From the NCBI RefSeq assembly GCF_000718005.1, contig NZ_JODV01000013.1: a stretch of 64,000 bases of DNA; one strand, given 5' to 3'. A program made the position numbers and the translations under genes. This document shows positions 25,478 to 33,980 of this stretch, piece after piece. The notes under the pieces were generated by a model. That model worked only from the letters and a program-made list of their open reading frames with translations. It was not told the origin of the DNA and ran no database searches. Source of the DNA: Actinoalloteichus_B caeruleus. Its GTDB lineage: Bacteria; Actinomycetota; Actinomycetes; Mycobacteriales; Pseudonocardiaceae. Each line of letters opens with the position of its first letter. Positions within the stretch are counted from its first letter, which is position 1.

Positions 25478-26227
25478 TCAGATCGGCAGCGCCAGGTACA
25501 GCAGGGCCGCGAGCGACGCGCCCACCAGCGGACCGACGACCGGCACCCACGAGTAGCCCCACTCCGGGCTGCCCTTCCCCCTGATCGGCAGCACCGCGTA
25601 GGCGATGCGGGGTCCGAGGTCCCTGGCGGGGTTGATGGCGTACCCGGTCGGCCCGCCGAGGGAGGCGCCGATCCCGATCACCAGGAAGGCGACGCCGGCG
25701 TAACCGAGGGCCGAGTTGCCCAGGACCGGGACGCTGCCGGTCCCCACCTCCGCACCCGGGCTGAGCAGGATCCACATCAGCAGCACGAAGGTGCCGATCA
25801 CCTCGGTGACGGTGTTCCACGGCCGGTTCTCCACCGCCGGCTGGGTGGAGAAGATCCCCAGGGTCCCCTTCGGGTCGTCGTGGGTGTCGAACTGGAGCTT
25901 GTAGGCGGCCCAGGCGATCACCGCGCCCAGGAAGGCGCCGATGAGCTGGGCCACGACGTAGACCGGCACGACCGACCACGGCGTGTTGCCCGCGATCGCC
26001 TGGCCGAGGGTCACCGCCGGGTTGATGTGGCCGCCGGATGGGTCGGCGATGCTCGCTCCAGCGAAGACGGCGAAACCCCAGCCGATCGCGATGAGCAGCC
26101 AGCCCCCCTCGCGGCCCTTGGACCGGCGGAGCACGACGTTCGCCACTACCCCGGCACCCAGGATGATCAACACCGCCGTGCCAAGCAGCTCCCAGACGAA
26201 GATCTCGCCATTGCTGATCGGATCCAT
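25478..26227 (-). CDS. glpF: Glycerol facilitator (aquaglyceroporin)
   Basis: A 249-residue MIP-family channel with six membrane helices and two NPA half-helix motifs: GGHINPAVTLGQ (about residues 65-76) and GYAINPARDLGPR (about 194-206). The Asp after the second NPAR is typical of glycerol-conducting members. GGGGAGG precedes the ATG with 6-nt spacing. It is first in the glpF-glpK unit and divergent from glpD. Confidence 0.95.
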   Translation of the reverse strand: MDPISNGEIFVWELLGTAVLIILGAGVVANVVLRRSKGREGGWLLIAIGWGFAVFAGASIADPSGGHINPAVTLGQAIAGNTPWSVVPVYVVAQLIGAFLGAVIAWAAYKLQFDTHDDPKGTLGIFSTQPAVENRPWNTVTEVIGTFVLLMWILLSPGAEVGTGSVPVLGNSALGYAGVAFLVIGIGASLGGPTGYAINPARDLGPRIAYAVLPIRGKGSPEWGYSWVPVVGPLVGASLAALLYLALPI

Positions 26228-26425
26228 CGGTGGCCTCCCCGCGTCGGCAACAGTATGGGTCGGTGGTCAGGCCTTCGCACCCGTGCCGGGCCGGGCGACG
26301 GTGCCGCAACCTGTGGGTGCACGGGAGGTTACTGTGCGGTAGCGGAAGTGTCCACACTCAACGATCATGGGTGCTGTCGGTCGCGGTGAGCGGCCCGAAC
26401 GGGCACAGTAGGTGCACGGCATGGT

Positions 26426-26451
26426 GGATGAGCCCACTGGTGGGCTCATCC
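26426..26451. promoter_or_regulatory. Palindromic operator candidate at the glpD promoter
   Basis: The perfect 11-nt arms GGATGAGCCCA (26426-26436) and TGGGCTCATCC (26441-26451) surround CTGG. The palindrome covers the -35 position (26437-26442) expected from the -10 box at 26460-26465. It may be the binding site of a glycerol or glycerol-phosphate regulator, or alternatively an mRNA hairpin of an upstream transcript. Confidence 0.55.
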
Positions 26452-26459
26452 GATCGGAG

Positions 26460-26465
26460 TAGCGT
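26460..26465 (+). promoter_or_regulatory. -10 box of glpD promoter
   Basis: TAGCGT, predicted to start transcription near 26472, upstream of the glpD ribosome site at 26496-26505. No consensus -35 is seen. The remainder of 26228-26459 shows no gene. Confidence 0.4.
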
Positions 26466-26513
26466 TGACGGAGTCCCGACGTGGACGCCCTGACAGCGGA
26501 GGAGGCGGATCCG

Positions 26514-28295
26514 GTGGCAGACGAACACGGTGCGCACCAGCGGGGCGGGGGGCCCGGCCGTCGGCCGTCCGACGCCCAGGCCGTGGTGCCGCCCGGCGCG
26601 TTGAGCCCGGCGGAGCGTGACCGCAGCTGGTCGCGCCTCGGTGACGAGGACTTCGACGTCGTCGTCATCGGTGGCGGGGTCACCGGCGCCGGGGTCGCGC
26701 TCGACGCGGCGACCCGGGGGCTGCGGGTGGCGCTCGTCGAGGCCCGGGACCTCGCCTCCGGCACCTCGAGCAGGTCGAGCAAGCTCTTCCACGGCGGTCT
26801 CCGGTACCTGGAACAGCTGGAGTTCGGCCTGGTGCGCGAGGCGCTGCGGGAACGGGAGCTCATGCTCACCCGGCTCGCCCCGCACCTGGTCAAACCGGTC
26901 AGCTTCCTCTACCCGCTGAGCCACCGCGTGTGGGAACGGCCCTACACGGCCGCCGGCCTGCTCCTGTACGACACCATGGGCGGGGCGCGGTCGGTTCCCG
27001 GGCAGAAGCACCTCACCAGGGCTGGAGCGCTCCGCCTGTTCCCCGCGCTGCGGCGGGACGCGCTCATCGGTGGGATCCGCTACTACGACGCCCAGTCGGA
27101 CGACGCCCGGCACACGATGACCCTGGCCAGGACCGCCGCGCAGTACGGCGCCGTGGTGCGGACCTCCACCCAGGTCACCGGTTTCGTCCGGGAGGCCGAC
27201 CGGGTGGCCGGCGTGCACGTCCGCGACGTCGAGTCGGGAGCCGAGACCTCGGTCACCGCGAACGTCGTGATCAACTGCGCCGGTGTGTGGACCGACGAGC
27301 TCCAGCGCCTCTCCGGCAGCCGGGGCCGGTTCCGCGTGGAGGCCAGCAAGGGCGTGCACATCGTCGTCCCCCGGGACCGGATCGTCGCCGAGTCCGGCCT
27401 GATCCTGCGCACCGAGAAGTCGGTGCTCTTCGTCATCCCGTGGCGCAACCACTGGATCATCGGCACGACCGACACCGAGTGGAACCTCGACCTGGCCCAC
27501 CCGGCCGCGACCCGGGCGGACATCGACTACATCCTGGAACACGTCAACTCGGTGCTGGCGACCCCGCTGACCCACGACGACATCGAGGGCGTGTACGCCG
27601 GTCTGCGCCCGCTCCTCGCGGGGGAGAGCGAGGACACCTCGAAACTCTCCAGGGAACACGCCGTCGCCAGGCCCGCTCCTGGTCTGATCGCGATCGCGGG
27701 CGGGAAGTACACCACCTACCGCGTGATGGCGGCCGACGCCGTCGACGCGGCGGCGGCCGACCTGCCGAACCGCATCCCGGCCTCCATCACCGACAAGGTC
27801 CCGCTGTTGGGCGCCGACGGGTACCACGCGTTGGTCAACCAGGCGGACCAGCTCGCCGCGCGGCACGGGCTGCACCCCTACCGCGTCCGGCACCTCCTGG
27901 ACCGTTACGGCTCGCTGGTGCACCAGGTCCTCGCGGAGGCGGCCGACGACCCCGAACTGCTCAAACCCGTCCCTGGGTCGCCCGACTACCTCCAGGTCGA
28001 GATCGTCTACGCCGCCAGCCACGAGGGCGCGCTGCACCTGGAGGACGTGCTCACCAGACGCACCCGGATCTCCATCGAGTACCCGCACCGGGGGGTGGAG
28101 TCCGCGGAGGCGGCGGCCCGGCTGATGGGCCGCGTCCTGGGCTGGGACGACGAGACCGCGCGGGAGGAGGTCCGCGTCTACGTCGCGCGGGTCGAGGCCG
28201 AGCGGGACTCGCAGACCGAGCCGGACGACCAGACGGCGGACGCCAGGAGGGCGGCCGCTCCCGAGGCCAGGCCACGACTGGAGGCCACCGCCTGA
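26514..28295 (+). CDS. glpD: Glycerol-3-phosphate dehydrogenase (FAD, respiratory)
   Basis: A 593-residue flavoprotein that oxidises glycerol 3-phosphate to dihydroxyacetone phosphate and passes electrons to quinone at the membrane. Motifs: FAD loop VVVIGGGVTGAGVALDAATR, LFHGGLRYLEQLEFGLVREA, ASKGVHIVVPRDRI, WRNHWIIGTTDTEWN, AGGKYTTYRVMA; a C-terminal GlpO-type helical cap follows. GTG at 26514 was chosen because GCGGAGGAGG ends 8 nt upstream; an in-frame GTG at 26481 is possible but has no ribosome site. Convergent with the EspG gene, 22 nt apart. Confidence 0.95.
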   Translation: MADEHGAHQRGGGPGRRPSDAQAVVPPGALSPAERDRSWSRLGDEDFDVVVIGGGVTGAGVALDAATRGLRVALVEARDLASGTSSRSSKLFHGGLRYLEQLEFGLVREALRERELMLTRLAPHLVKPVSFLYPLSHRVWERPYTAAGLLLYDTMGGARSVPGQKHLTRAGALRLFPALRRDALIGGIRYYDAQSDDARHTMTLARTAAQYGAVVRTSTQVTGFVREADRVAGVHVRDVESGAETSVTANVVINCAGVWTDELQRLSGSRGRFRVEASKGVHIVVPRDRIVAESGLILRTEKSVLFVIPWRNHWIIGTTDTEWNLDLAHPAATRADIDYILEHVNSVLATPLTHDDIEGVYAGLRPLLAGESEDTSKLSREHAVARPAPGLIAIAGGKYTTYRVMAADAVDAAAADLPNRIPASITDKVPLLGADGYHALVNQADQLAARHGLHPYRVRHLLDRYGSLVHQVLAEAADDPELLKPVPGSPDYLQVEIVYAASHEGALHLEDVLTRRTRISIEYPHRGVESAEAAARLMGRVLGWDDETAREEVRVYVARVEAERDSQTEPDDQTADARRAAAPEARPRLEATA

Positions 28296-28317
28296 CGGTC
28301 CCGCCGCCCCGGCCCCG

Positions 28318-29181
28318 TCACGGCGTGGACCAGGGGGCACCGACCACGTGCCCGTCCGAGGGCAGTCCGGCGGCGGCCTGTCCTCGGACCTCGGACAGCA
28401 TGTCCTCGACGTGCTGGACCAGGCGGCGGGAGTCCACCGGCGACACCACCGACCAACTGGAGCCGTCGGGAGCTCCCCGTCGGGTCTGGAGGTACCGGCC
28501 CTTGGGGGTGTCGAAGAAGGCGATGACGCGGTCGAGCCGTCGCCGGCTGCCCCAGCTGTCCCGGCGGGCCACCCCGAACTGGCCTCGGTCCCCCGCCTCC
28601 CGGACCATCTCGGCGAGGGTGCGGGCGTCCTCCTCCCGCACCCCGCCGCCGCACAGGGCGGTGCGCAGGGCGTCAGCCGAACCGCCGGCCCGGGCGGCCG
28701 CGCTGTCCAGTTGCTCGGCCCGCAGGGTCACGGAGTGACCCGGCCCGGCGGGGCGGGCGGGTGCGGTGCCGACGGCGGCCCTGGCGAGGCCGCTCCCCTC
28801 CACCGCGCGCAGGGTCACCCGCTTGTGCTCGAGGACCGCCAACGCCCCTCGGCCCCTGGTGGCCGCGGCGAGGACCCGGACCCTGCGTTCCCCGAGCCAG
28901 AGCCGGCCGTCGACCTCCACGTCGGGTCGTTCCAGGCGGCGTAGCAACGAGCGCAGCTCCCCGTGGACGGCGCCGGGGCAGCCGAGGCCGCGCTGTCCGA
29001 GGTCCCGCCACGCCGCCTCCTCCAACCAGGACCGTTCCTCGAACGTCCGGCCCGGCGATTCCACCCTGATCACCAGCGGCTGGTCACCGAGCCCCAGGTG
29101 CTGCCACAGCACGTCGAACTCCAGCGCGCTCAGCGCGAACGGATCGTCGGAGTGCCGGGCGAACACGTCGAGTAAGGCCAT
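28318..29181 (-). CDS. ESX secretion-associated protein EspG
   Basis: A 287-residue EspG-family protein. EspG chaperones bind the tips of PPE proteins in the cytosol and hand them to type VII secretion. Family-like segments are LSALEFDVLWQHLGLG near the N-terminus and the C-terminal FFDTPKGRYLQTRRG (about residues 232-246). The start ATG overlaps the stop of the PPE-like gene (TGATG), so the chaperone is coupled to its client. No ESX core genes (EccB/C/D/E, MycP) lie in this window. Confidence 0.85.
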   Translation of the reverse strand: MALLDVFARHSDDPFALSALEFDVLWQHLGLGDQPLVIRVESPGRTFEERSWLEEAAWRDLGQRGLGCPGAVHGELRSLLRRLERPDVEVDGRLWLGERRVRVLAAATRGRGALAVLEHKRVTLRAVEGSGLARAAVGTAPARPAGPGHSVTLRAEQLDSAAARAGGSADALRTALCGGGVREEDARTLAEMVREAGDRGQFGVARRDSWGSRRRLDRVIAFFDTPKGRYLQTRRGAPDGSSWSVVSPVDSRRLVQHVEDMLSEVRGQAAAGLPSDGHVVGAPWSTP

Positions 29182-30035
29182 CAGGCGGTGCCTCCGCCGA
29201 TCACGGGCGCGGCGACCCGGTGGTCGCGGCCGTAGAGGTCGACGGTCTCGGTGGCGCTGGGGTCGCTCGGGGGGACGTGGGAGTCGGGCTCGCGTCCCGT
29301 GTTCGGGGTCGGGGCACCGGGCCGCACGGGGAGCCGGGGGAGGTGGGCCGGGCGGCGCGTGGTCGCGCCGCCGGGCTCCCGGAACGACGACGGTGTCCCC
29401 TGGGGGGCCGGGCGCGCGGGCCGGGCGCCCGGCCCCGGCGTCCGCAGGGAGAGCAGGGGCCGCCCCGGGGCAGTCCCGTCCCCCCGGACCAGGTCGGGGG
29501 CCTGCACGACCACCTCGGGTGGCGGGCGGAACGTCGCCAGCATCGTCGTGGCACTCGCCGTGCTCACCTCGTAGGTGGTCATCACCTCGAACGCCCGGGA
29601 CTCCGCGTCCCGCCGCGCCGACTCCTGCTCCTCGTAGTCGGACTGGCCGCCGAACAGGGCGCGGAGGTTGTCCAGCAGCCCGGGTTCCTCGGCGGTGACC
29701 TGGACCGGCGGGGGCATGTCCGCGCGGGCCTTGCTGACGTTCTCCGCCTGCGCCTCGGCGGCCTTGCGCATCAGGTCGGCCAGGTCCCTGGCCTCCCGCG
29801 CCCAGTCCCGCAGCGGTCCGAGGCCGTTCCGCGCGCTCTCCGCGGCCGCGCCCTGCCAGGAGGTGGTGGAGCGGAGCAGCGCCTCGCGGACGTCCTCGTC
29901 GATCTCGCCCAACGCGTTCGCCATCGCGGCCCACCGATCGCCGGCGGTGTGGGAGGCGTCCGCGCCGGGGCCGGAGTGGAGCTGTTCGTACAGCTCCTCG
30001 TGCGTGTAACCGTTCCAGCGGTGCTCGCCGCTCAT
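29181..30035 (-). CDS. PPE/WXG-domain ESX substrate
   Basis: A 284-residue protein. The N-terminal half is a helical PPE-like domain (residues 1-130) with the turn SWQGAAAES matching the W-x-G hairpin and two long coiled-coil-like helices. The C-terminal half is Pro/Arg/Gly-rich and probably disordered. It should be exported by a type VII system as a helical pair. Its neighbours are EspG (overlapping, downstream) and a short WXG100-like gene (22 nt upstream), the expected partner. ATG at 30035 has only a weak G-rich ribosome site; GTG at 30044 is an alternative. Confidence 0.8.
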   Translation of the reverse strand: MSGEHRWNGYTHEELYEQLHSGPGADASHTAGDRWAAMANALGEIDEDVREALLRSTTSWQGAAAESARNGLGPLRDWAREARDLADLMRKAAEAQAENVSKARADMPPPVQVTAEEPGLLDNLRALFGGQSDYEEQESARRDAESRAFEVMTTYEVSTASATTMLATFRPPPEVVVQAPDLVRGDGTAPGRPLLSLRTPGPGARPARPAPQGTPSSFREPGGATTRRPAHLPRLPVRPGAPTPNTGREPDSHVPPSDPSATETVDLYGRDHRVAAPVIGGGTA

Positions 30036-30057
30036 GTTCAGCACCCCCACGGGTAGA

Positions 30058-30468
30058 TCAGCAGTACGTGTCCCAGGTAGCGGAGTTGTCCCCCTCGATG
30101 ACCTGGTACTGCTCGTTGGCCATCCGGAGGGAACCGGCGGCGGACTGGAGTTGGTCGCGATACCCGCACAACGCCTCGAACGCCGCCGCACTGCTGCCGA
30201 AGGAACGTTCGTTGAAGCGCTCCGCGGCGTTCTGGCTGACCGGGTCGCCGGCCCACGGAATGATCCTGAGGTCGTTGAAGGCGTGTTCGATCTGCGGACC
30301 GAGCTGGTCGAGCGCGTGCTGGAGTGAACTGATGAGTTCCGGAATCGCCTGCGGCTCGATTTCCAGGTGGTCCCCACCGCCCGGAACCGTCGCGTCCTCC
30401 CCGGAGGGCGGCGGTCCGGAGTGGCCAGTGGGACCGGGCCCGTCGTCGGGACTGTGGCTGGATGGCAC
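30058..30468 (-). CDS. WXG100-like small ESX protein
   Basis: A 136-residue protein with a disordered Pro/Gly/Ser N-terminus (about 38 residues) and a helix-turn-helix domain: IPELISSLQHALDQLGPQI, the turn IIPWAGDPVSQNAAERF (W-A-G), and a second helix. It ends in DTYC. The layout fits an ESX WXG100 partner with an N-terminal extension. GTG start at 30468 has GGGAGG at 5-6 nt. It is first in the unit with the PPE-like and EspG genes. Confidence 0.72.
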   Translation of the reverse strand: MPSSHSPDDGPGPTGHSGPPPSGEDATVPGGGDHLEIEPQAIPELISSLQHALDQLGPQIEHAFNDLRIIPWAGDPVSQNAAERFNERSFGSSAAAFEALCGYRDQLQSAAGSLRMANEQYQVIEGDNSATWDTYC

Positions 30469-30497
30469 GACAACCTCCCTACCTGCGACCGTGCTGA

Positions 30498-30503
30498 AGC
30501 TTA
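30498..30503 (-). promoter_or_regulatory. -10 box upstream of the ESX accessory unit
   Basis: TAAGCT on the minus strand, 29 nt before the GTG at 30468. It would give a short leader that retains the GGGAGG site. The region 30504-30668 shows nothing else. Confidence 0.4.
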
Positions 30504-30668
30504 GCCCGCCGTGATGACGTTGTGGAGTTACCCGATCGCGGACAGTGCGTCATTCAGTAAAACAGTCGGCTGCCCGGAACCCAATTCCCGCTGACGAGTG
30601 AAGGATGAGTTCGGTGTGTAGCGGGCCTGCTCCGTGCAGGGGGTTCGTACTGACGTGATCCGGCGAAG

Positions 30669-31319
30669 CTAACCCGATGGTGGAGCAGTTTCGTGTTCCT
30701 CCGCCGCGACACCGGACCGTTCGCGCAGATTCGCGGTGACGATTTCCGCCACCCGCTCGGCCCCGGCGCAGAGCTGGTCGAGACCGGGAGGTGGGCTCGC
30801 TCCGTCGTCCCGGTAGAGGACGTCGAGGAACTGCCCCTCCGCGACGTCGACCTCGACGTTGCAGACGCCCTCCTGCCCGGGGGTCCGCACCACGAGCGCC
30901 GGGAAACCGGCTGACGAGACGTGCTCCACCTCGACCTGCGCGGTGTCGTCCGTCCACACCCCGACACCCTCGATGGTGACCAGCGCGAGGCGGGCTCCCA
31001 CCAGGTTCTGCGCGCTCCGCAGGCTGCACGTCGCGGCCTCGCCGAAGCCGTTCTCCACCCCGGGGACCGGAGGGCGGTCGATGCCCAGTTGGATCCGGTC
31101 CTCCCGGCCGAGCAGCGCACACGGGTCGACGCCGTCGAGCGGCATCTCGGCGGGGCGTGGCGGCGGTGGGGGGACCGACGGGGAGGGCAGCGGGGCCAGC
31201 AGGTGCGACGGTGGCTCCCGGAGGGCGGCCCGGCCACCGGCCTCCGCCACACAGCCAGTCGTGAGCAGGACGGCGGCGACGGAGCCGACCAGCCGTCGTC
31301 CGGAGGTGAACCCGCGCAT
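30669..31319 (-). CDS. DUF3558-type lipoprotein
   Basis: A 216-residue lipoprotein. The signal peptide has RRLVGSVAAVLLTTGC (lipobox TTGC, Cys about 23). A Pro-rich linker follows (PLPSPSVPPPPPRPAEMP), then a compact domain beginning DPCALLGREDRIQLGI, with further Cys in AATCSLRS, EGVCNVEVDV and LDQLCAGAE, which suggests disulfides. This matches the DUF3558 family of actinobacterial surface lipoproteins, commonly found beside ESX genes. A -10 box (TACGGT) lies 6 nt before the ATG, so it is probably leaderless. Function unknown. Confidence 0.82.
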   Translation of the reverse strand: MRGFTSGRRLVGSVAAVLLTTGCVAEAGGRAALREPPSHLLAPLPSPSVPPPPPRPAEMPLDGVDPCALLGREDRIQLGIDRPPVPGVENGFGEAATCSLRSAQNLVGARLALVTIEGVGVWTDDTAQVEVEHVSSAGFPALVVRTPGQEGVCNVEVDVAEGQFLDVLYRDDGASPPPGLDQLCAGAERVAEIVTANLRERSGVAAEEHETAPPSG

Positions 31320-31325
31320 GGCCGT

Positions 31326-31331
31326 ACCGTA
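31326..31331 (-). promoter_or_regulatory. -10 box for leaderless DUF3558 gene
   Basis: TACGGT on the minus strand, with 6 nt to the ATG at 31319; no ribosome site. Confidence 0.45.
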
Positions 31332-31354
31332 ACCCACGGAGCGGATGGAGTCAG

Positions 31355-31948
31355 CTACGCACGGTGCCGCCGGCTGGGAGCCGGTCCGGTTCCGGCCGCC
31401 GAACCGGTGGCGGTGATGCACCAGGGGAGTGCGCGCGCGGCACCCGCCTCGTCGCACCAGGACGGGCTGGTCGGCCGGCCCCGTCGGAACCCGATGGCCT
31501 CCGCGAGGGCGTCGGCCTCCGCCGTGGGTCGTATCCACAGCAGACCGAGTTCGAGGCCCGCGAACGCGAAACCGACCACGGCGGTGAGCGCTCCGCGCGA
31601 CACGTCCGGGTCCGAGGCGCCGGGCCCGGTCCACCACCGCAGCTCGGCGGAAGCCGTCGCCGAGGAGCGATCCGCCCGGGCGGGAACCAGGATCACCTCG
31701 GCGAGCAACGCCCCGCTGGTCGGCTCGGCCACCGCCCACGAGATCAGCTCGTCGCGGCGGCCCTGCTCGTGGCGGCGGGACACGTAGGCCCCCGCGCCGT
31801 CACCGTCGAGGGGGGAACCGATCCCCATCACCGCTCGGGCCACGGGGTCGCCCGAAGCCGCGACCAGCGCCGGGCGGTCGTCGAGCCCACCGTCCGCGCG
31901 CAGCGACCGCAGGTAGGCCACGCCAGCGTTGATCTCCACCTCGTCCAC
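31355..31948 (-). CDS. Hypothetical protein, weak GNAT resemblance
   Basis: A 197-residue protein with no firm family. The middle has alternating hydrophobic strands (WAVAEPTSGALLAEVILVPA), and the C-terminal part (LTAVVGFAFAGLELGLLWIR, then ADALAEAIGFRRG) resembles the last strand-helix of a GNAT acetyltransferase, including the usual closing Gly-Phe. The acetyl-CoA loop is not convincing. GTG at 31948 was chosen because TACCCT ends 6 nt before it; an upstream GTG at 32020 lies before that promoter. It is monocistronic. Confidence 0.65.
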   Translation of the reverse strand: MDEVEINAGVAYLRSLRADGGLDDRPALVAASGDPVARAVMGIGSPLDGDGAGAYVSRRHEQGRRDELISWAVAEPTSGALLAEVILVPARADRSSATASAELRWWTGPGASDPDVSRGALTAVVGFAFAGLELGLLWIRPTAEADALAEAIGFRRGRPTSPSWCDEAGAARALPWCITATGSAAGTGPAPSRRHRA

Positions 31949-31954
31949 GGGAGG

Positions 31955-31960
31955 AGGGTA
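31955..31960 (-). promoter_or_regulatory. -10 box for leaderless gene at 31948
   Basis: TACCCT on the minus strand with 6 nt to the GTG. The strand has CCTCCC, not a ribosome site, before the start, which supports a leaderless transcript. Confidence 0.5.
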
Positions 31961-32068
31961 GGGCCGGGCGGTGCTCCGCGCGGACCCGCCACCACGGCAG
32001 GGGGCCGAGGGCCGCTCCACGAGGGCGGTCGCGCGGGCCGCGCGGTTCTCCGGGATCCCCGCCGGAGC

Positions 32069-33031
32069 TCACCACCGGGGCGGGTGCGGGGGGTGCCCTG
32101 GCGAGCCAGCGGGGGGAGCGCTCCAACCCGGATGGGCGGCACCCGGCGCGCCAGGCGCCGGGTGGCCGGGGTGCCAACCGGGCGGGGTGGCCGGGGCGGC
32201 TGGCGGGTCGAAGGACGGGGCCGGACCAGCGGCGCCGTGCGGCGGACCGGCCGGGGAGCTGGGGGCGCCGGCGATGCCCGGCGGCGGAAGCGGCGCGGCG
32301 GGCGGCGGCCCCGACGAGGTTCCCGGGGTGGGCGGTGTGTGGTAGCCGTCCCCACCGTCGTTCCACACGAACTGGGGAACCCGTTCCAGGAAGTCCACCA
32401 GGTAGTCCAGCATCGACGTGGCGCGCGGCAGGTCCAGCGTCCCGCTCTCCCAGGTCACCAGGTCGACGTTCTCGAAGCGCAGCGGGAACCGGACGGCCCG
32501 CGCGTCGGCCAACATCCACTCCATCGTGCGCGGGTGCAGGACGTCGTAGGCGAACTTGTCGTCCACCGTGTTGATCCGGAAGGTGCGGTTGAAGTCCTCG
32601 CTCTCCAAGCGCAGGTCGTGCCCGCCGAAGAGGTTCAGCAGCCGGTGTCCGAAGTGTTCCCGGCCGATCTGCAGGGAGGGCCACGGGATGCGGCGTTCCG
32701 CCGAGGCGCAGGCCACCAGGTTGGTGATGGTCACGGTGCGCCGGTTCTTCCCCGAGCCCCGCTTCTCCTTGTAGACGTACTGGAACGCCGCGACGCGCCA
32801 ACCCCGGTGGCGTCCGACGAGGACGTGCCTCGCCGCGCGCCCGAAGCCCCTGTTGAACGGCGGCCCCTGGAACCTCCCGACCCAGCGTTGGTCGTCGGGC
32901 TGGTAGACCCAGCCGTGCTGGGCTGCCCAGGCGCTCAGCTCGGCCGCCAGTCGGCGGTCGCGTCGTCGCTGGACGATCGCCGCGATCGCGCTTCCGACGG
33001 CCACCAGCGCCATGATCACGAGCTGCGGCAT
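32069..33031 (-). CDS. Membrane-anchored hypothetical protein with Pro-rich tail
   Basis: A 320-residue protein. A single N-terminal membrane helix (LVIMALVAVGSAIAAIV, residues 4-20) is followed by a basic stretch and a soluble domain (about 25-225; WAAQHGWVYQPDD, FRINTVDDKFAYDVLHPRTM) of a type common in actinomycetes but without assigned function. The last 95 residues are Pro/Gly/Ala/His-rich. The topology suggests a cytosolic domain with the helix as anchor. A GAGGGGAG site precedes the ATG. No neighbour suggests a role. Confidence 0.75.
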   Translation of the reverse strand: MPQLVIMALVAVGSAIAAIVQRRRDRRLAAELSAWAAQHGWVYQPDDQRWVGRFQGPPFNRGFGRAARHVLVGRHRGWRVAAFQYVYKEKRGSGKNRRTVTITNLVACASAERRIPWPSLQIGREHFGHRLLNLFGGHDLRLESEDFNRTFRINTVDDKFAYDVLHPRTMEWMLADARAVRFPLRFENVDLVTWESGTLDLPRATSMLDYLVDFLERVPQFVWNDGGDGYHTPPTPGTSSGPPPAAPLPPPGIAGAPSSPAGPPHGAAGPAPSFDPPAAPATPPGWHPGHPAPGAPGAAHPGWSAPPAGSPGHPPHPPRW

Positions 33032-33248
33032 CCCGGGCTCCCCTCGTCACCGGCCGGACGACGATCTCCGTCCGCCGTATCCCCCGACCGGTGGGTACCA
33101 ACGGCTTCGGCACGGCGTCAAGCGGAACGGGGGAATCAGGGGGTGTCGGGTGACGGCCGTCGCGGACGCGGGCCGGGGCGGGGAGGCGAGCGAGGAACCG
33201 GGCGGAGGCCCTTCGGGGGCCGGACGCGAGCCGGGAGCGGGTCCCGCC

Positions 33249-33638
33249 TCAGCGACGGGGTCGCAGCACCAGGGTCACCACCAGGGGGAGCAGCAGGACC
33301 ACCGGGTTGCGCACGACGAAGGCGATCGCCAGGCCGGCGACCCAGCAGAACGCGATCGTGGACACGGTCCCGAAGTCGAGGGTCCCGCCGTGGCGGCGCG
33401 GTTCCACATCGCCCCGTGGACGGGGTGGCGGGCGTAGGAACTCGGGACGGGGTTCCGGCAGGTCCACGAAGAGCCTGGCGAGGTCCCCGCGCGTCACGGC
33501 GGAGGACGCCCGCGCGGCGCGGTCCCCGTAGTCCTCCGCCCCCAGGCGCCCGGCACTGAGGTGTTCACCGAGCAGCCGCACCGCCTCGGCTCGTTCGGCG
33601 TCCCCGATCCGGACGTCTGGTGACGGGAAGTCCTCCAC
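33249..33638 (-). CDS. DUF1707 domain membrane protein
   Basis: A 129-residue protein. The N-terminal DUF1707 module (RIGDAERAEAVRLLGEHLSA, AEDYGDRAARA, about residues 10-60) is of SHOCT-like type. A Pro/Arg linker and two hydrophobic helices follow at the C-terminus (about 92-125). Such proteins are small membrane proteins of unknown function. The -10 box TAACAT ends 8 nt before the GTG, so it may be leaderless. Confidence 0.8.
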   Translation of the reverse strand: MEDFPSPDVRIGDAERAEAVRLLGEHLSAGRLGAEDYGDRAARASSAVTRGDLARLFVDLPEPRPEFLRPPPRPRGDVEPRRHGGTLDFGTVSTIAFCWVAGLAIAFVVRNPVVLLLPLVVTLVLRPRR

Positions 33639-33646
33639 GAACGCCG

Positions 33647-33652
33647 ATGTTA
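33647..33652 (-). promoter_or_regulatory. -10 box for DUF1707 gene
   Basis: TAACAT on the minus strand, with 8 nt to the GTG at 33638. Confidence 0.4.
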
Positions 33653-33732
33653 CGTTCGCCGGCGCGGTGGAGCGGACGTCGCCCCGCGCCCGTCACCGTG
33701 GCGGCCCGGGCGACGGGACGACGTGCCACCGG

Positions 33733-33966
33733 TCAGTCGAGGTCGCTGGTGAACCCGTGGAGGGGATGCGCCAGCTCGTCCAGGCGGTTCCGCAGGGCCG
33801 TCGCCGGTTCTCCTGCCGGCGTGCTGAGCAGCTCGACGACCCAGTCCGCGTCCTCGGCGTCGTCCTCGCCGGCCAGCAGCTCGCGGTGCACGGTCGCTGG
33901 TCGCCAGCCCTCCTCGGCCAGGCCGTCCGCCAGCAGCTCGGCGTCGGCGCGGTCGGGCAGGACCAC
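33733..33966 (-). CDS. Small hypothetical protein downstream of accA3
   Basis: A 77-residue acidic protein of no recognised family (RADAELLADGLAEEGWRPAT, ELLAGEDDAEDADWVVELLS). The GTG at 33966 lies 14 nt after the accA3 stop, with a G-rich stretch before it, so it is probably co-translated with accA3. The pattern (short alpha/beta, acid-rich centre) recalls RNase E inhibitor RraB-like or related small domains, but this is a guess. Confidence 0.6.
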   Translation of the reverse strand: MVLPDRADAELLADGLAEEGWRPATVHRELLAGEDDAEDADWVVELLSTPAGEPATALRNRLDELAHPLHGFTSDLD

Positions 33967-33980
33967 CAGGACCCCGCCGG

